A stretch of 64,000 nt of DNA, taken from assembly GCA_963718995.1 (NCBI GenBank), contig CAVRAP010000017.1:1-64000 (forward strand), written 5' to 3'. Numbering within the stretch: the stretch's first letter is position 1; each line of letters begins with the position of its first letter. This DNA is from UBA4744 sp963718995. GTDB taxonomy: Bacteria; Actinomycetota; Acidimicrobiia; Spongiisociales; UBA4744. Position numbers and translations under genes: made by a program. The notes beneath the pieces were generated by a model that saw only the letters and a program-made list of their open reading frames with translations, made no database searches and was not told the origin of the DNA. Shown here piece after piece: positions 43,192 to 51,813 of the stretch.

Positions 43192-44045
43192 TCCTCCCCC
43201 CACACGTCGGCCAGGCGGGCGGCTACTTCAGGTGGAGTGTGGAGCCCGAACAGGAAGGGGAGTTGCACGTCCGGGGGCAACTCGCCCAGCCATTTCTGCT
43301 GCTCTTGCTGAAGCGTCCGGTGCATCACGGCAGCTTCCTTGACAGGACCGGGACCGACCTCGTTGATCTGCTTGTTGGTCGCCGCGAGAGCGGGGAGGAT
43401 CCGATTCGCTGCGACCAGAGGAGAACCGGTCACGTGGTGCTCTTGCAGCCAGGTGAGCGCTTCCCGGGTCTCGGTGATGGGTAATTCCTCGGCCAGGGTG
43501 ACCAGCAGCATCGCACTGATGGACTGGTCGGTCAGCAATTCGATCATCCAATCCGCTTGCTGGCGGACCTTTCCGACCGGAACCAATTCTGTGACCGTCT
43601 GGGGCGCCCGGAGGTGGGATCCGATCTGCCCAAGTGGTGGACCGTCGGCGATAACCAGGTCCCAGGCTTCTCTCCGGACCTCCCAGAGCACTTTGCCCAT
43701 GGTGACGACTTCCCGGATTCCCGGCGCGGTCGAGGCAAGGGCATCGAATGCTCGAGCTATTGGACCCATGCGGGTGACTTTTGGCACGCCCAACTGGACC
43801 TTCAGGTACTCGTTCAGAGCGGCCGGTCGGTGAATCGCCAGCGCGTGGAGACCCGGGCGGATCTCCCGGGCCTCGTAGTCGAGTCGTTCCCGCCCAAGGT
43901 GCAGCGCCAGTCCGGTCTGGTCGGTCATGGCCACGGCCAGGACTCGCTTGCCAAGATGCACGGCGCGCAGAGCTAATGCCGCGGTTACGGCCGAGCGACC
44001 GACTCCACCCTTTCCGGTGACGATGATCAACCGACGTTCAAGCAT
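43188..44045 (-). CDS. ArsA/Get3-like ATPase partner, signature lysine present, P-loop lysine replaced
   Basis: A 285-residue protein of the same family. Its P-loop reads GKGGVGRSAV (residues 11-20): the signature Lys12 is present, but the P-loop lysine is Arg17. Next come AVAMTDQTGLALHL, APGIREVVTMGKVLWEV and DLVIADGPPLGQIG. With its P-loop lysine lost it probably cannot hydrolyse ATP by itself but can supply the signature lysine across a dimer interface. It starts at 44045, preceding the other ATPase, with a divergent small gene upstream. Confidence 0.82.
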   Translation of the reverse strand: MLERRLIIVTGKGGVGRSAVTAALALRAVHLGKRVLAVAMTDQTGLALHLGRERLDYEAREIRPGLHALAIHRPAALNEYLKVQLGVPKVTRMGPIARAFDALASTAPGIREVVTMGKVLWEVRREAWDLVIADGPPLGQIGSHLRAPQTVTELVPVGKVRQQADWMIELLTDQSISAMLLVTLAEELPITETREALTWLQEHHVTGSPLVAANRILPALAATNKQINEVGPGPVKEAAVMHRTLQQEQQKWLGELPPDVQLPFLFGLHTPPEVAARLADVWGEE

Positions 44046-44148
44046 CGTTGCGGAGGTTAGTGCAGTGGTCGATGGGGATTGAGCAGGCTCCCGCGACGCC
44101 GTCCCGGGTTGCGATAGCCTGACCTGGTGCAATGTAGTGGAGGTGACC

Positions 44149-44361
44149 ATGGCGCAGTTCGACGTGGATGGCTTTGTCCGGCGGTTTCGGGAGCGGGCCG
44201 ATGCAGTCAAAGAGCGGGGTGTACCGCCGGTGGCGGGTGAAGAGCGCCGACGGTTCATCGAACAGGCGGAGAAAGACTACCTGGACTACTCGTTGGTCGG
44301 GTCGTCGAAATGGGAAGTCACGGACGAGTGTCTTGTGCTGAAGATTCCGCTGACGAAGTAG
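44149..44361 (+). CDS. Small hypothetical protein
   Basis: A 70-residue acidic/basic protein with helical character: AQFDVDGFVRRFRERADAVKE and a C-terminal strand-like VTDECLVLKIPLTK. A good GGAGGTGACC ribosome site precedes the ATG at 44149; GTG codons upstream are less likely. It lies divergent to the ArsA pair and converges on the ThyX-like gene 36 bases away. I do not recognise the family; its position next to the ATPases may or may not matter. Confidence 0.6.
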   Translation: MAQFDVDGFVRRFRERADAVKERGVPPVAGEERRRFIEQAEKDYLDYSLVGSSKWEVTDECLVLKIPLTK

Positions 44362-44397
44362 GAGGATGGCATGGCATCTCCCACGTCCCGTTCCTTG

Positions 44398-46014
44398 CTA
44401 CGAGCGCCGCCGTTCCTCTGCGCGTCGCTCTGACTCCAGCCGTTCCAGGTCCGTATCGCTGTAGTCGACGAAACCCATGGCGTCGGCTATCTGGTGGTGC
44501 CCGGCCACCTCACGAATCTGACGGTGCATTTCCTGGCACACGATGCGATAACCACGATGCCCGGCCGGTTGGGTACGGAGTTCAATGAGATGGAAAGCTT
44601 CCCGGGCGTTCATCTGCATCACGAATCGCACATTGAAAGCAAAAGGCACCACGTATTGGGCAACGTCGATGCCGAATACCGGACGGACCTTCTCGTAGAA
44701 GTCGGCGGCTCGTTCCATCGCCGTTTGCCAGGTTTCGGTCAGCGATGGCTCGACCTGGGCTAGTTCGGCCGGTGTGTCGTAACCAAGGCGAGCCGACAAT
44801 GGCTGCCACTCGAGCGTCAGCATACGGTGCCGCTGCAGGTCCCGGAATGCTCCGTAGTCACACAGAATGTCGAATCGGTACGAGGTTCGCTCCATGCCGC
44901 GCCCGGGTTTGTGACGGCGGTTGCTGCGTTCGCCGATGTAGGCGGCAATGATCCGGGCCTTCGCTTCGCTCGACAGGCGTGCCGCAATGGATGCCAGCTG
45001 GTCGTCCGGTAGGTCGCTCACGGCGTAGAGGGCGGCGGCAACGAGTTTCGTTTCGGCCTCCGGGTCGAACTCCGTGAGCGTCACCGTCGTCCGTTCCTCC
45101 GGTACTTCCTGCAAGCCGGCGGCGATCTCGCGCATGTCGTCCAGGATTCTTGCCTGGTAACTCGAGGCAAGTACACCGCGCTCCGGCAGATCGACCCGCC
45201 GCAGAAACGCCGGGATGATCTTGCGGAGCTCCTCCAGCATCATCGCCCCATACCCGCGCACTTCTTCGAGCGGATGAGCCTGCATGCGGAGGAGAGCCAT
45301 CTCATAGGCTTGTCCGGTCCCGTAGATCCCAACGTTGGAGAGCGTCGCCGCCGGCAGCAATCCGCGAGCCGTGTCGCACGCCTTCGCCCGGATGGTGGAT
45401 TTCCAGACGAAATCCGAGTCGCCATCCTGTTTGGGGAAGCGTTGTTCGAAGAACTCGGTCATGGTGCCAACAACGCGTGAGTACGTTTCGAACAACCAGT
45501 CCATGTAGGCGGTGTACTCGGCCGAGAGCGAGGACCCTGCGAACTCAGGTGGTACCTGGTATCGGTATCGCTCGCCCAGTTTGACGTCGTAGTAGATGTA
45601 CCGGGTGCTCTGTTCGAGGTACGAAGCGAGGCGCCCCCACTCGAGGACTTTCGTCAATACGTTGGAAGCCTGTTCGACGGCCAGGTGCACGCCACCGAGC
45701 TGAGCAACCGAATCGTCGCCGTACTCAAAAAACACCCGGTCGTATAGCTGCTCGGCGCGCTTCATATTGACGAGCGGGTCGTCACCGGCCAGCTGCGCGG
45801 CAATCGTTTCGATCCCGGTCTCGGGGTTGGCCATGAACTCGTCGAGAAACAGTCGCCGCACCGATTTGGAACTGCGGCTGTATCGAGCGAACAGTGCACC
45901 TTTGACCACTTCGGGAAGGTTGATGAGTCCGAAAACGGGACGGTCGACGTTGGTAAAGAATCGAGCCAGGATGGCGGTCTCGGCAGAGGTGAACGGCTCT
46001 TGAAAATGCTCCAC
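44398..46014 (-). CDS. ThyX-like double-domain flavoprotein family protein
   Basis: A 538-residue protein made of two diverged ThyX (FAD-dependent thymidylate synthase) repeats. The N-terminal half has R128-LA-S131-YLEQSTRY, resembling the ThyX pattern RHRxxSxxxxSxR with the first arginine and both serines retained. The C-terminal half has QRHRMLTLEWQPLSAR (R395, H396, R397), matching the RHR motif with threonine instead of serine. ThyX methylates dUMP using FAD and folate. The double-length form is known in Actinobacteria and other phyla, but its activity is not established to my knowledge. The GTG start at 46014 sits in a divergent gap. Confidence 0.8.
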   Translation of the reverse strand: MEHFQEPFTSAETAILARFFTNVDRPVFGLINLPEVVKGALFARYSRSSKSVRRLFLDEFMANPETGIETIAAQLAGDDPLVNMKRAEQLYDRVFFEYGDDSVAQLGGVHLAVEQASNVLTKVLEWGRLASYLEQSTRYIYYDVKLGERYRYQVPPEFAGSSLSAEYTAYMDWLFETYSRVVGTMTEFFEQRFPKQDGDSDFVWKSTIRAKACDTARGLLPAATLSNVGIYGTGQAYEMALLRMQAHPLEEVRGYGAMMLEELRKIIPAFLRRVDLPERGVLASSYQARILDDMREIAAGLQEVPEERTTVTLTEFDPEAETKLVAAALYAVSDLPDDQLASIAARLSSEAKARIIAAYIGERSNRRHKPGRGMERTSYRFDILCDYGAFRDLQRHRMLTLEWQPLSARLGYDTPAELAQVEPSLTETWQTAMERAADFYEKVRPVFGIDVAQYVVPFAFNVRFVMQMNAREAFHLIELRTQPAGHRGYRIVCQEMHRQIREVAGHHQIADAMGFVDYSDTDLERLESERRAEERRRS

Positions 46015-46066
46015 GGACCGGTGATTGTACAAGCAGCGGAACCCGGAAGCGGTACCCTCCCGTTTT

Positions 46067-46369
46067 ATGAGTGTGATCTGGCTTCGAATCATTGTCGGCC
46101 TGTTGTTGATCGCCGTGGTTCTGGTATCCGTTGTGCCACTGCTCGTCCTGCTCGACCTGGCGCAGGGTGGGGGAGGTTACGGGATGTGCCCGGATGGTCT
46201 GCAGGGCTGCGAAGTCCCGTATACGGGTTGGCTCGAACTGGCCGCCGGTCTCGTACTCGTGATCTTTGGCTTGATTGCGTTGTTGCGGTTGACGATGAAG
46301 GTGGTGCGGCGGGAGGAACGTCGCCAACAGGCCGTTGAGAGAGTCGGCAGCATCAATGAGCCGGTGTGA
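46067..46369 (+). CDS. Small membrane protein
   Basis: A 100-residue protein with two membrane helices (about residues 5-30 and 55-78) and a short loop with two cysteines (MCPDGLQGCEVPYTG). A basic tail follows, EERRQQAVERVG. It diverges from the ThyX-like gene and its end overlaps the EamA transporter end by 17 bases on the other strand. Family not recognised. Confidence 0.6.
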   Translation: MSVIWLRIIVGLLLIAVVLVSVVPLLVLLDLAQGGGGYGMCPDGLQGCEVPYTGWLELAAGLVLVIFGLIALLRLTMKVVRREERRQQAVERVGSINEPV

Positions 46370-47234
46370 CCGCCTCGGCCGCGGGTAGGGCATCCCGATC
46401 ATCCGTATTCGCCAGCACCAGGTAGATACCCGTCAGGATCAACGCCGCACCGATCCAACCCTGGGTGTCGAGCTGTTCGGAGAGGATCCAGGCCGCAAAA
46501 CCGGCTGCGAAGGCTGGTTCGAGGGCGAGGATGATGGCCGTGCGGGAAGGTCCGATCACGGTTTGTGACCACACCTGGAGCAGGAAAGCGCCGCCGCTCA
46601 CCACCAAACCCGTGATCAACAATGCAGGCATGACTTCTCTGTTCGGCAGCGGGAATCCTTCAAGGAGAGCCGAGCCGGCCAGGGCGAGTAGCGCGGTCGT
46701 GAGTAATTGGATAGCGGTGAAGGGAATGACGGAATGGCGAACTGCCACCCTGGCCAATACCACGATGTGGCCGGCAAAGGCGATCGCACAACCGACGGTC
46801 AGCACGTCGCCTGCGGCGAATGTCACTCCGTCTTCCACGGTCAGCAACGCAAGTCCCACGAACGCCACAAGGGTGCCAACGACGGTTCCCCGGCCGACGC
46901 CGTGACGGGCAACGGCGGCCGCCAGCAGCGGTGTGAAAACCACGTACAAGCCGGTAATGAGGCCCGAGTTGGAGGCGCTGGTCTCGGCGAGCCCTGCGGT
47001 CTGCAGAGCGAAGCCGACGAACAGCAGAAACCCCGCCGCCAGACCATCCCGCCAGATCGCCCGCCCACGCGGGATGCCGAGAACCAAGAGCGCGAGGGCG
47101 CCGATGAGGAAGCGCCAGCCGACGAAAGCCAGCGGAGGGAGAACTGCCACAGCCTCCTTGACCACGACGAAGGTTGCCCCGAAGAGCAGCGCTGCGAGGG
47201 CAAGGGCGGCATAGGCGACCGAAGGGCGACGCAT
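46353..47234 (-). CDS. EamA/DMT-family transporter
   Basis: A 293-residue integral membrane protein with ten predicted helices in two repeats, each with EamA features (PPLAFVGWRFLIGALALL, and LEPAFAAGFAAWILSEQL near the C-terminus). Members export metabolites such as amino acids or nucleotide derivatives; the substrate is not readable here. Adjacent genes are a thioesterase and xpt, so it may be part of a small minus-strand group. Confidence 0.88.
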   Translation of the reverse strand: MRRPSVAYAALALAALLFGATFVVVKEAVAVLPPLAFVGWRFLIGALALLVLGIPRGRAIWRDGLAAGFLLFVGFALQTAGLAETSASNSGLITGLYVVFTPLLAAAVARHGVGRGTVVGTLVAFVGLALLTVEDGVTFAAGDVLTVGCAIAFAGHIVVLARVAVRHSVIPFTAIQLLTTALLALAGSALLEGFPLPNREVMPALLITGLVVSGGAFLLQVWSQTVIGPSRTAIILALEPAFAAGFAAWILSEQLDTQGWIGAALILTGIYLVLANTDDRDALPAAEAVTPAH

Positions 47235-47241
47235 CGACTGA

Positions 47242-47712
47242 CTACCGGTCGGAGATGTGCTCGGCGAGCAGATCTCCGACTACTGCGGTGGCTACGTACA
47301 GGCCTTGCGCGGTGACCGCGGGCCGATCGTCGCACAGCAATTCACCGGATACCCGGAGGCGACGGCCCGAAGCGGCATCGACCCTGCCTCGCACACAGAG
47401 CGGACGTTGGCTGGTGAGCGGCGATCGATACCGGAGGTCGAGTTTGGCGGTGACCGACATGAGCCCGAGATTGAGAATACCCGCCCAGGCGAGGATCTCA
47501 TCGAGAGCGGTAGCCGCTACGCCACCGTGCAATGACCCAACAAAACCCCGATAGTCGGAGCGGGGTGTGAACCAGGCCTCAACGGTGCCGTCGTTGAGAG
47601 AGAACTGATCAAGTTGCAGTCCGATCGGGTTCTTACGTCCGCAAGCGAAGCAGCCGTCGTCGTAGTGGCGCCGGACGCGATCGACGAGGTCGGCGATATC
47701 ATCATGTGGCAA
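47242..47712 (-). CDS. PaaI-type hotdog thioesterase
   Basis: A 156-residue single hotdog domain protein with CFACGRKNPIGL, DYRGFVGSLHGGVAATALDEILAWA and VTAKLDLRYRSPL. The HGG motif and the aspartate/glutamate of the central helix are the PaaI signature. It probably hydrolyses acyl-CoA thioesters, with unknown chain preference. It overlaps xpt by 11 bases and so is coupled to it. Confidence 0.88.
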   Translation of the reverse strand: MPHDDIADLVDRVRRHYDDGCFACGRKNPIGLQLDQFSLNDGTVEAWFTPRSDYRGFVGSLHGGVAATALDEILAWAGILNLGLMSVTAKLDLRYRSPLTSQRPLCVRGRVDAASGRRLRVSGELLCDDRPAVTAQGLYVATAVVGDLLAEHISDR

Positions 47713-48274
47713 GCCGGACCTCGCCGTTTTCCAGCGATTCGATTTGTACCAGCGACCAGACCGGCCAACCGTGCGCCTCGAGCCTTGCTCGGCCCTCCGT
47801 GAAGGTCTTTTCGATCACGAAGGTCATCGCCAGCACCGTGCAACCGGCTTCTTCGGCGATCTCTCCCAGGGCCTCGGCGGTTCTCCCACCGGCCAGGAAG
47901 TCGTCCACAATGGCCACCCGGAGCCCGGCCTCGAGGACGTGTCGCGCTACCTCCACCCGGTATTCGGCTCCTTTGGTGGGTGAGACGACCTCACGGGAGA
48001 ATGTGTACCGGCCGCCCGGGCCGAGATACTTCTTGGCGTACACGATCGGGAGATCCATTTCGATCCCGGTGACGAGGGCGGGAGGGATGCCGCTTGCTTC
48101 GGCAGTGAGGAGCAGGTCCACCTGCAATGGATCGAGCAGGGTTGCCAACTGGCGGCCAACGCTGGCCATGAGTGCAGGCTCAACCCGGTGGTTGAGAAAC
48201 CGATCAACCTTCAGGATGGGGCCATCAACGGTGGCGAGGGATTCGATTGCGGTTCGGAGATCCACGGGGTGCAT
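47702..48274 (-). CDS. xpt: Xanthine phosphoribosyltransferase
   Basis: A 190-residue type I phosphoribosyltransferase with the Xpt-type start (PILKVDRFLNHRVEPALM) and the hypoxanthine-binding EASGIPPALVTG. The PRPP loop is VAIVDDFLAGGRTAEAL (residues about 128-145). It salvages xanthine to XMP. The ATG at 48274 is the family start; the upstream part of the frame is out of character. No xanthine riboswitch is evident upstream. Confidence 0.9.
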   Translation of the reverse strand: MHPVDLRTAIESLATVDGPILKVDRFLNHRVEPALMASVGRQLATLLDPLQVDLLLTAEASGIPPALVTGIEMDLPIVYAKKYLGPGGRYTFSREVVSPTKGAEYRVEVARHVLEAGLRVAIVDDFLAGGRTAEALGEIAEEAGCTVLAMTFVIEKTFTEGRARLEAHGWPVWSLVQIESLENGEVRLAT

Positions 48275-48339
48275 CGTACCCCGCCGCGCCGTCCGGTCCA
48301 TTTCCGGCCCGGGTGCCCGCTCAGGATGAGTAGCTCGAG

Positions 48340-49050
48340 ATGATGCCACTACCATCGCTCGTCGTGACTCAACCTCGACGGCGCGCAGATGGGACCCGGC
48401 CGACCCCAGCAGAACGGGGGCGAGCTCGCCGCATCCGGAACCGCCTGTGGAGCCGGTATCCGACCATTGCGACTGCCCTGGAGTACGTCGAACCGTGGGA
48501 GCTGCTGGTAGCAACCGTCATCTCTGCACAGACGACAGACGAAAACGTCAATCGGGCCACACCGGAGTTGTTTCGTCGCTATCCGAACCCGGCTGCTCTC
48601 GCCCAAGCGGATCCCGCCGAGGTCGAAGAGGTCATCTTCTCGACGGGTTTCTACCGGCAGAAGACCAGGTCGATCATCGACCTGTCCCGAGATCTGATCG
48701 AGCGATTCGACGGGATCGTACCGACAACGATCGAAGAGCTTGTGGAGCTACGCGGCGTCGGAAGGAAGACCGCCAGCGTGGTTCTCGCCGAGGCTTTCGG
48801 GCAGGCCGCGATTGCGGTTGACACGCATGTGCGGAGGCTTTCCAACAGGCTGGGATTATCAACGAACTCGGATCCGCCCAAGATCGAGGTCGATCTCAAG
48901 TCGATCTTTCCGCCGGTCGTCTGGGGGGGCCTCTCGATGCGGCTTATCCAGTTCGGGAGGGATGTTTGTGTGGCCAGGACTCCCCGGTGTTTCGAGTGTG
49001 ATCTGGTCGACTTATGTCCCTTCCCGGACAAGACATCTCCCGTGAAGTGA
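48340..49050 (+). CDS. nth: Endonuclease III
   Basis: A 236-residue HhH-GPD DNA glycosylase/AP lyase. The helix-hairpin-helix LRGVGRKTASVVLAEAFG carries the catalytic lysine, and the later VDTHVRRLSNRLG gives the catalytic aspartate. At the C-terminus the 4Fe-4S ligands are spaced C-6-C-2-C-5-C (CVARTPRCFECDLVDLC). It removes oxidised pyrimidines. The first 25 residues form an arginine-rich extension. The gene follows a divergent gap with xpt. Confidence 0.94.
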   Translation: MMPLPSLVVTQPRRRADGTRPTPAERGRARRIRNRLWSRYPTIATALEYVEPWELLVATVISAQTTDENVNRATPELFRRYPNPAALAQADPAEVEEVIFSTGFYRQKTRSIIDLSRDLIERFDGIVPTTIEELVELRGVGRKTASVVLAEAFGQAAIAVDTHVRRLSNRLGLSTNSDPPKIEVDLKSIFPPVVWGGLSMRLIQFGRDVCVARTPRCFECDLVDLCPFPDKTSPVK

Positions 49051-49059
49051 CCGAGTCCG

Positions 49060-50370
49060 ATGGGAGGTAGATCGCACGACCGGCAGATCCTGCGTCTAGC
49101 CGTTCCGGCGCTCGGCGCCCTGGCGGCCGACCCGCTGGTCTCCCTGGTCGACACAGCCTTCGTTGGGCGGCTGGGGTCAACCGAATTGGGTGCGTTGGGG
49201 GTCAACGCGGCAGTATTCGCCGTTGCTTTCGCCCTCTTCAATTTTCTGGCGTACGGCACGACCCCTCTCGTGGCGGCCGCGTGGGGAAGCGGCGACCGGG
49301 AGGCGGCGAGCCGGGTCGTGACCCAGGCAATCGGGTTGGCGATCGTCATTGGAGGAGCCGCAACCCTGGTCCTCGAACTGATGTGGCAGCCGTTGCTGTT
49401 GGCCATGCAAGCCGGCCCCGACCTGCTCCAACCGGCAGGCGAATACCTGCGCATCCGGGCGCTCGCCGCTCCGGCCGTACTGCTCGTCACCGTCGGTCAT
49501 GGAGCTTACCGGGGCATGCAGGACACGCGCACTCCGTTGTTGGTAACACTCGGTCTCAATCTGATCAACCTCATTGGCGATCCTCTCCTCATCTTCGTGG
49601 CCGGATGGGGATTGCGGGGCGCAGCCGTTGCAACGGTCGTTGCGCAATGGGTGGGGGCTATCTGGTTCCTCGTCCTGTTGAACAGACGGCGGCACGAAAT
49701 GGGCCTGCCGGTCCGCGTGCCCCGGCTTGGGGAGTTCCGCCAACTGGCGACGGCCGGAACCGAGTTGATCGCCCGGACCGCCGGTCTGCTGGCGGTATTT
49801 ACGGTGGCAACCGCCGCCGCGGCGCGGGTCGGCACCGCCACCGTGGCCGCCCATCAGATCGCCGCGCAGGTCTGGCTCTTCCTGTCTCTGGTCCTGGACT
49901 CCCTGGCGATTGCCGGTCAAGCCCTGGTTGGCCGCTACCTTGGAGCAGGCGAGGTCGCAGAAGCCCGGGCAGCATCGAATCGGATGCTGCAGTGGGGTTT
50001 TGCCCTGGGAGCGACTCTGGGGCTGGTTTTCTGGTTGCTGGGACCGGTGCTCCCCAGACTGTTCACCGATGATCCCGAGATCATCGCGCTCGTCGCGGGC
50101 GTAATGCCATTTGTTGCGGTTCTGCAGCCAATCGGAGCGCTGGTCTTCGTGTGGGACGGGATCTACATGGGAGCCCGCCAGTTTCGGTTCCTCATGATTT
50201 CGACCCTGGTTGCGGCGGGCGGTGCCGGCGTGGTCTTGGTTTTGGCCGTGACGCGCGGCTGGGGGCTCACCGGTGTGTGGTGGGGGATCACCGCGCTGAT
50301 TGTGGGTCGGCTCAGTTTGCTGGCGATCCGCTACAGGACGGCGTTTGTTGACTCCAGGTCCAGTACTTGA
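49060..50370 (+). CDS. MATE family efflux transporter (DinF-like)
   Basis: A 436-residue protein with about twelve membrane helices in two halves, starting ILRLAVPALGALAADPLVSLVDTAFVG, which is the DinF-branch MATE signature. It uses sodium or protons to export organic cations or similar compounds; the substrate cannot be read. It starts 10 bases after nth and may be cotranscribed. Its last 40 bases overlap the end of the convergent MFS gene. Confidence 0.88.
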   Translation: MGGRSHDRQILRLAVPALGALAADPLVSLVDTAFVGRLGSTELGALGVNAAVFAVAFALFNFLAYGTTPLVAAAWGSGDREAASRVVTQAIGLAIVIGGAATLVLELMWQPLLLAMQAGPDLLQPAGEYLRIRALAAPAVLLVTVGHGAYRGMQDTRTPLLVTLGLNLINLIGDPLLIFVAGWGLRGAAVATVVAQWVGAIWFLVLLNRRRHEMGLPVRVPRLGEFRQLATAGTELIARTAGLLAVFTVATAAAARVGTATVAAHQIAAQVWLFLSLVLDSLAIAGQALVGRYLGAGEVAEARAASNRMLQWGFALGATLGLVFWLLGPVLPRLFTDDPEIIALVAGVMPFVAVLQPIGALVFVWDGIYMGARQFRFLMISTLVAAGGAGVVLVLAVTRGWGLTGVWWGITALIVGRLSLLAIRYRTAFVDSRSST

Positions 50371-51566
50371 CCGCGGGTTTCCGGTAACAAGAGGATCAAC
50401 AGAGCGGCAAGTGCCATGCCAATACCCAGGTAGCTCACGGTCATGGTCAGACCGATCTCGTCGATGGCTATGCGCCCGATAGCGAGGCCGCCGATTGATC
50501 CAAGCACGCCGATCGTGTTCAACCAGACCACGGCCGTCGCTCGAATCGAGGTCGGGAACAACTCATTGCGGTGGGCGCCGAGCGCCGGTACGGCCGCAAA
50601 CGATCCCAGGCTCGAGACGGCGACGGCCAAGACGATGAGCGGCAAGCTGTCGAACCAGTAGAGCCCGAGTCCTCCTGCGAGCGACATGGTGAACCCGAGG
50701 ATGGTGGTTGGTCGCCGGCCCCACGTGTCGGCCAGGCGGCCACCCAGCAGAAAGCCGATACCTCCGGCGGTTCCCCCGATGAGCATCACGGCAACAGCCC
50801 GGTTGGTTTCGATGGCCAACTCGTTGACCAGCCGTTCGAGAGCGAACGTCAGACTCACGGCTGAGAAGGCCGCAGCGAGCAGCGAGATGAGGGCGAACAC
50901 CCAGAAGCTCGCGAAGTGGCTTCCACCAAGTGCAGAGAAGAGATTCGCTTTGCGAGATGGGTCGCGGAAAGCCCGGCTCTCTTTGAGCCGGGAGAAGAGC
51001 AGGGGAAGGAACACAACACCGATGGCCGTCATGGCGAAGAGGGAACGCCATGCGTCGCGACTCGTTTCCGCGATGGGTAGAGCGAATAAGGCGGTCCCGG
51101 CGCCAAAGCTGGCTGCACCGCCGTAGATGGCGATCCCGTAGGCGCGGATGCTCGGGGCCAGTTCCTCTGCCAGATAGACCAGGGCCAGAACTCCTACGGC
51201 TGTGGCGGTCATTCTGACGGTTCCTTGCAGGACGGTGTAGATCGTGGGGTTGGGCGCAAAAGCGGTGGCGACGTTGGCCACAACCAGAATGGTGAAAGCA
51301 CTCAGGAACGGTCGCCTCCTCCCGTTCCTGTCCCCGTAGAACGAGAAGGCCAGAGCCAGGACGGAACCGACCCTGGTGATGGCGAGGATCTGGCTCATCT
51401 CGCCGGCGCTCAGACCGAGTGATATCCGGGCGAAGGGGAGTGTGTTCGTTGCTTGGGCTTGTGCGAAGCCCTGTACGTAGGCCGCTAGGGCCATCAGCAG
51501 GACGATTCTCCGGTCGCGCGGGGCGAATCGATCGGGTGGGCGGAGGAATGTGGGAAGGAGAGCCAC
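50331..51566 (-). CDS. MFS transporter
   Basis: A 411-residue transporter with twelve predicted helices. The loop between helices 2 and 3 reads FYGDRNGRRRPFL, and the corresponding later one is GGRLADTWGRRPTTILG, both typical of the sugar/metabolite MFS group. The GTG at 51566 follows GAGGTAGCC and gives the expected short N-terminus; the longer frame is implausible. It converges on the MATE gene. Confidence 0.85.
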   Translation of the reverse strand: MALLPTFLRPPDRFAPRDRRIVLLMALAAYVQGFAQAQATNTLPFARISLGLSAGEMSQILAITRVGSVLALAFSFYGDRNGRRRPFLSAFTILVVANVATAFAPNPTIYTVLQGTVRMTATAVGVLALVYLAEELAPSIRAYGIAIYGGAASFGAGTALFALPIAETSRDAWRSLFAMTAIGVVFLPLLFSRLKESRAFRDPSRKANLFSALGGSHFASFWVFALISLLAAAFSAVSLTFALERLVNELAIETNRAVAVMLIGGTAGGIGFLLGGRLADTWGRRPTTILGFTMSLAGGLGLYWFDSLPLIVLAVAVSSLGSFAAVPALGAHRNELFPTSIRATAVVWLNTIGVLGSIGGLAIGRIAIDEIGLTMTVSYLGIGMALAALLILLLPETRGQVLDLESTNAVL

Positions 51567-51813
51567 GGCTACCTCGGGTCGGCCAGGCGGGTACACGGCC
51601 GCCGACAATGCCCTGCTCGAAGGTTGCTGACGCAGGACTCGTTCGGGGGTGACATGGGCGATGAGGTTAGCCGGGTGGTTTGGCGCGTTCCGGTTGCTCG
51701 GCTCAGACCTGGACCGGAAGCCCCGCGAGTTTCGAAAAGCGTAAGGCGGCGAGTTGGCACTTTGAGCCCATAACCTGGGAACATGGTGCCTCCCCCTTCC
51801 TGTGGATGGAGTC

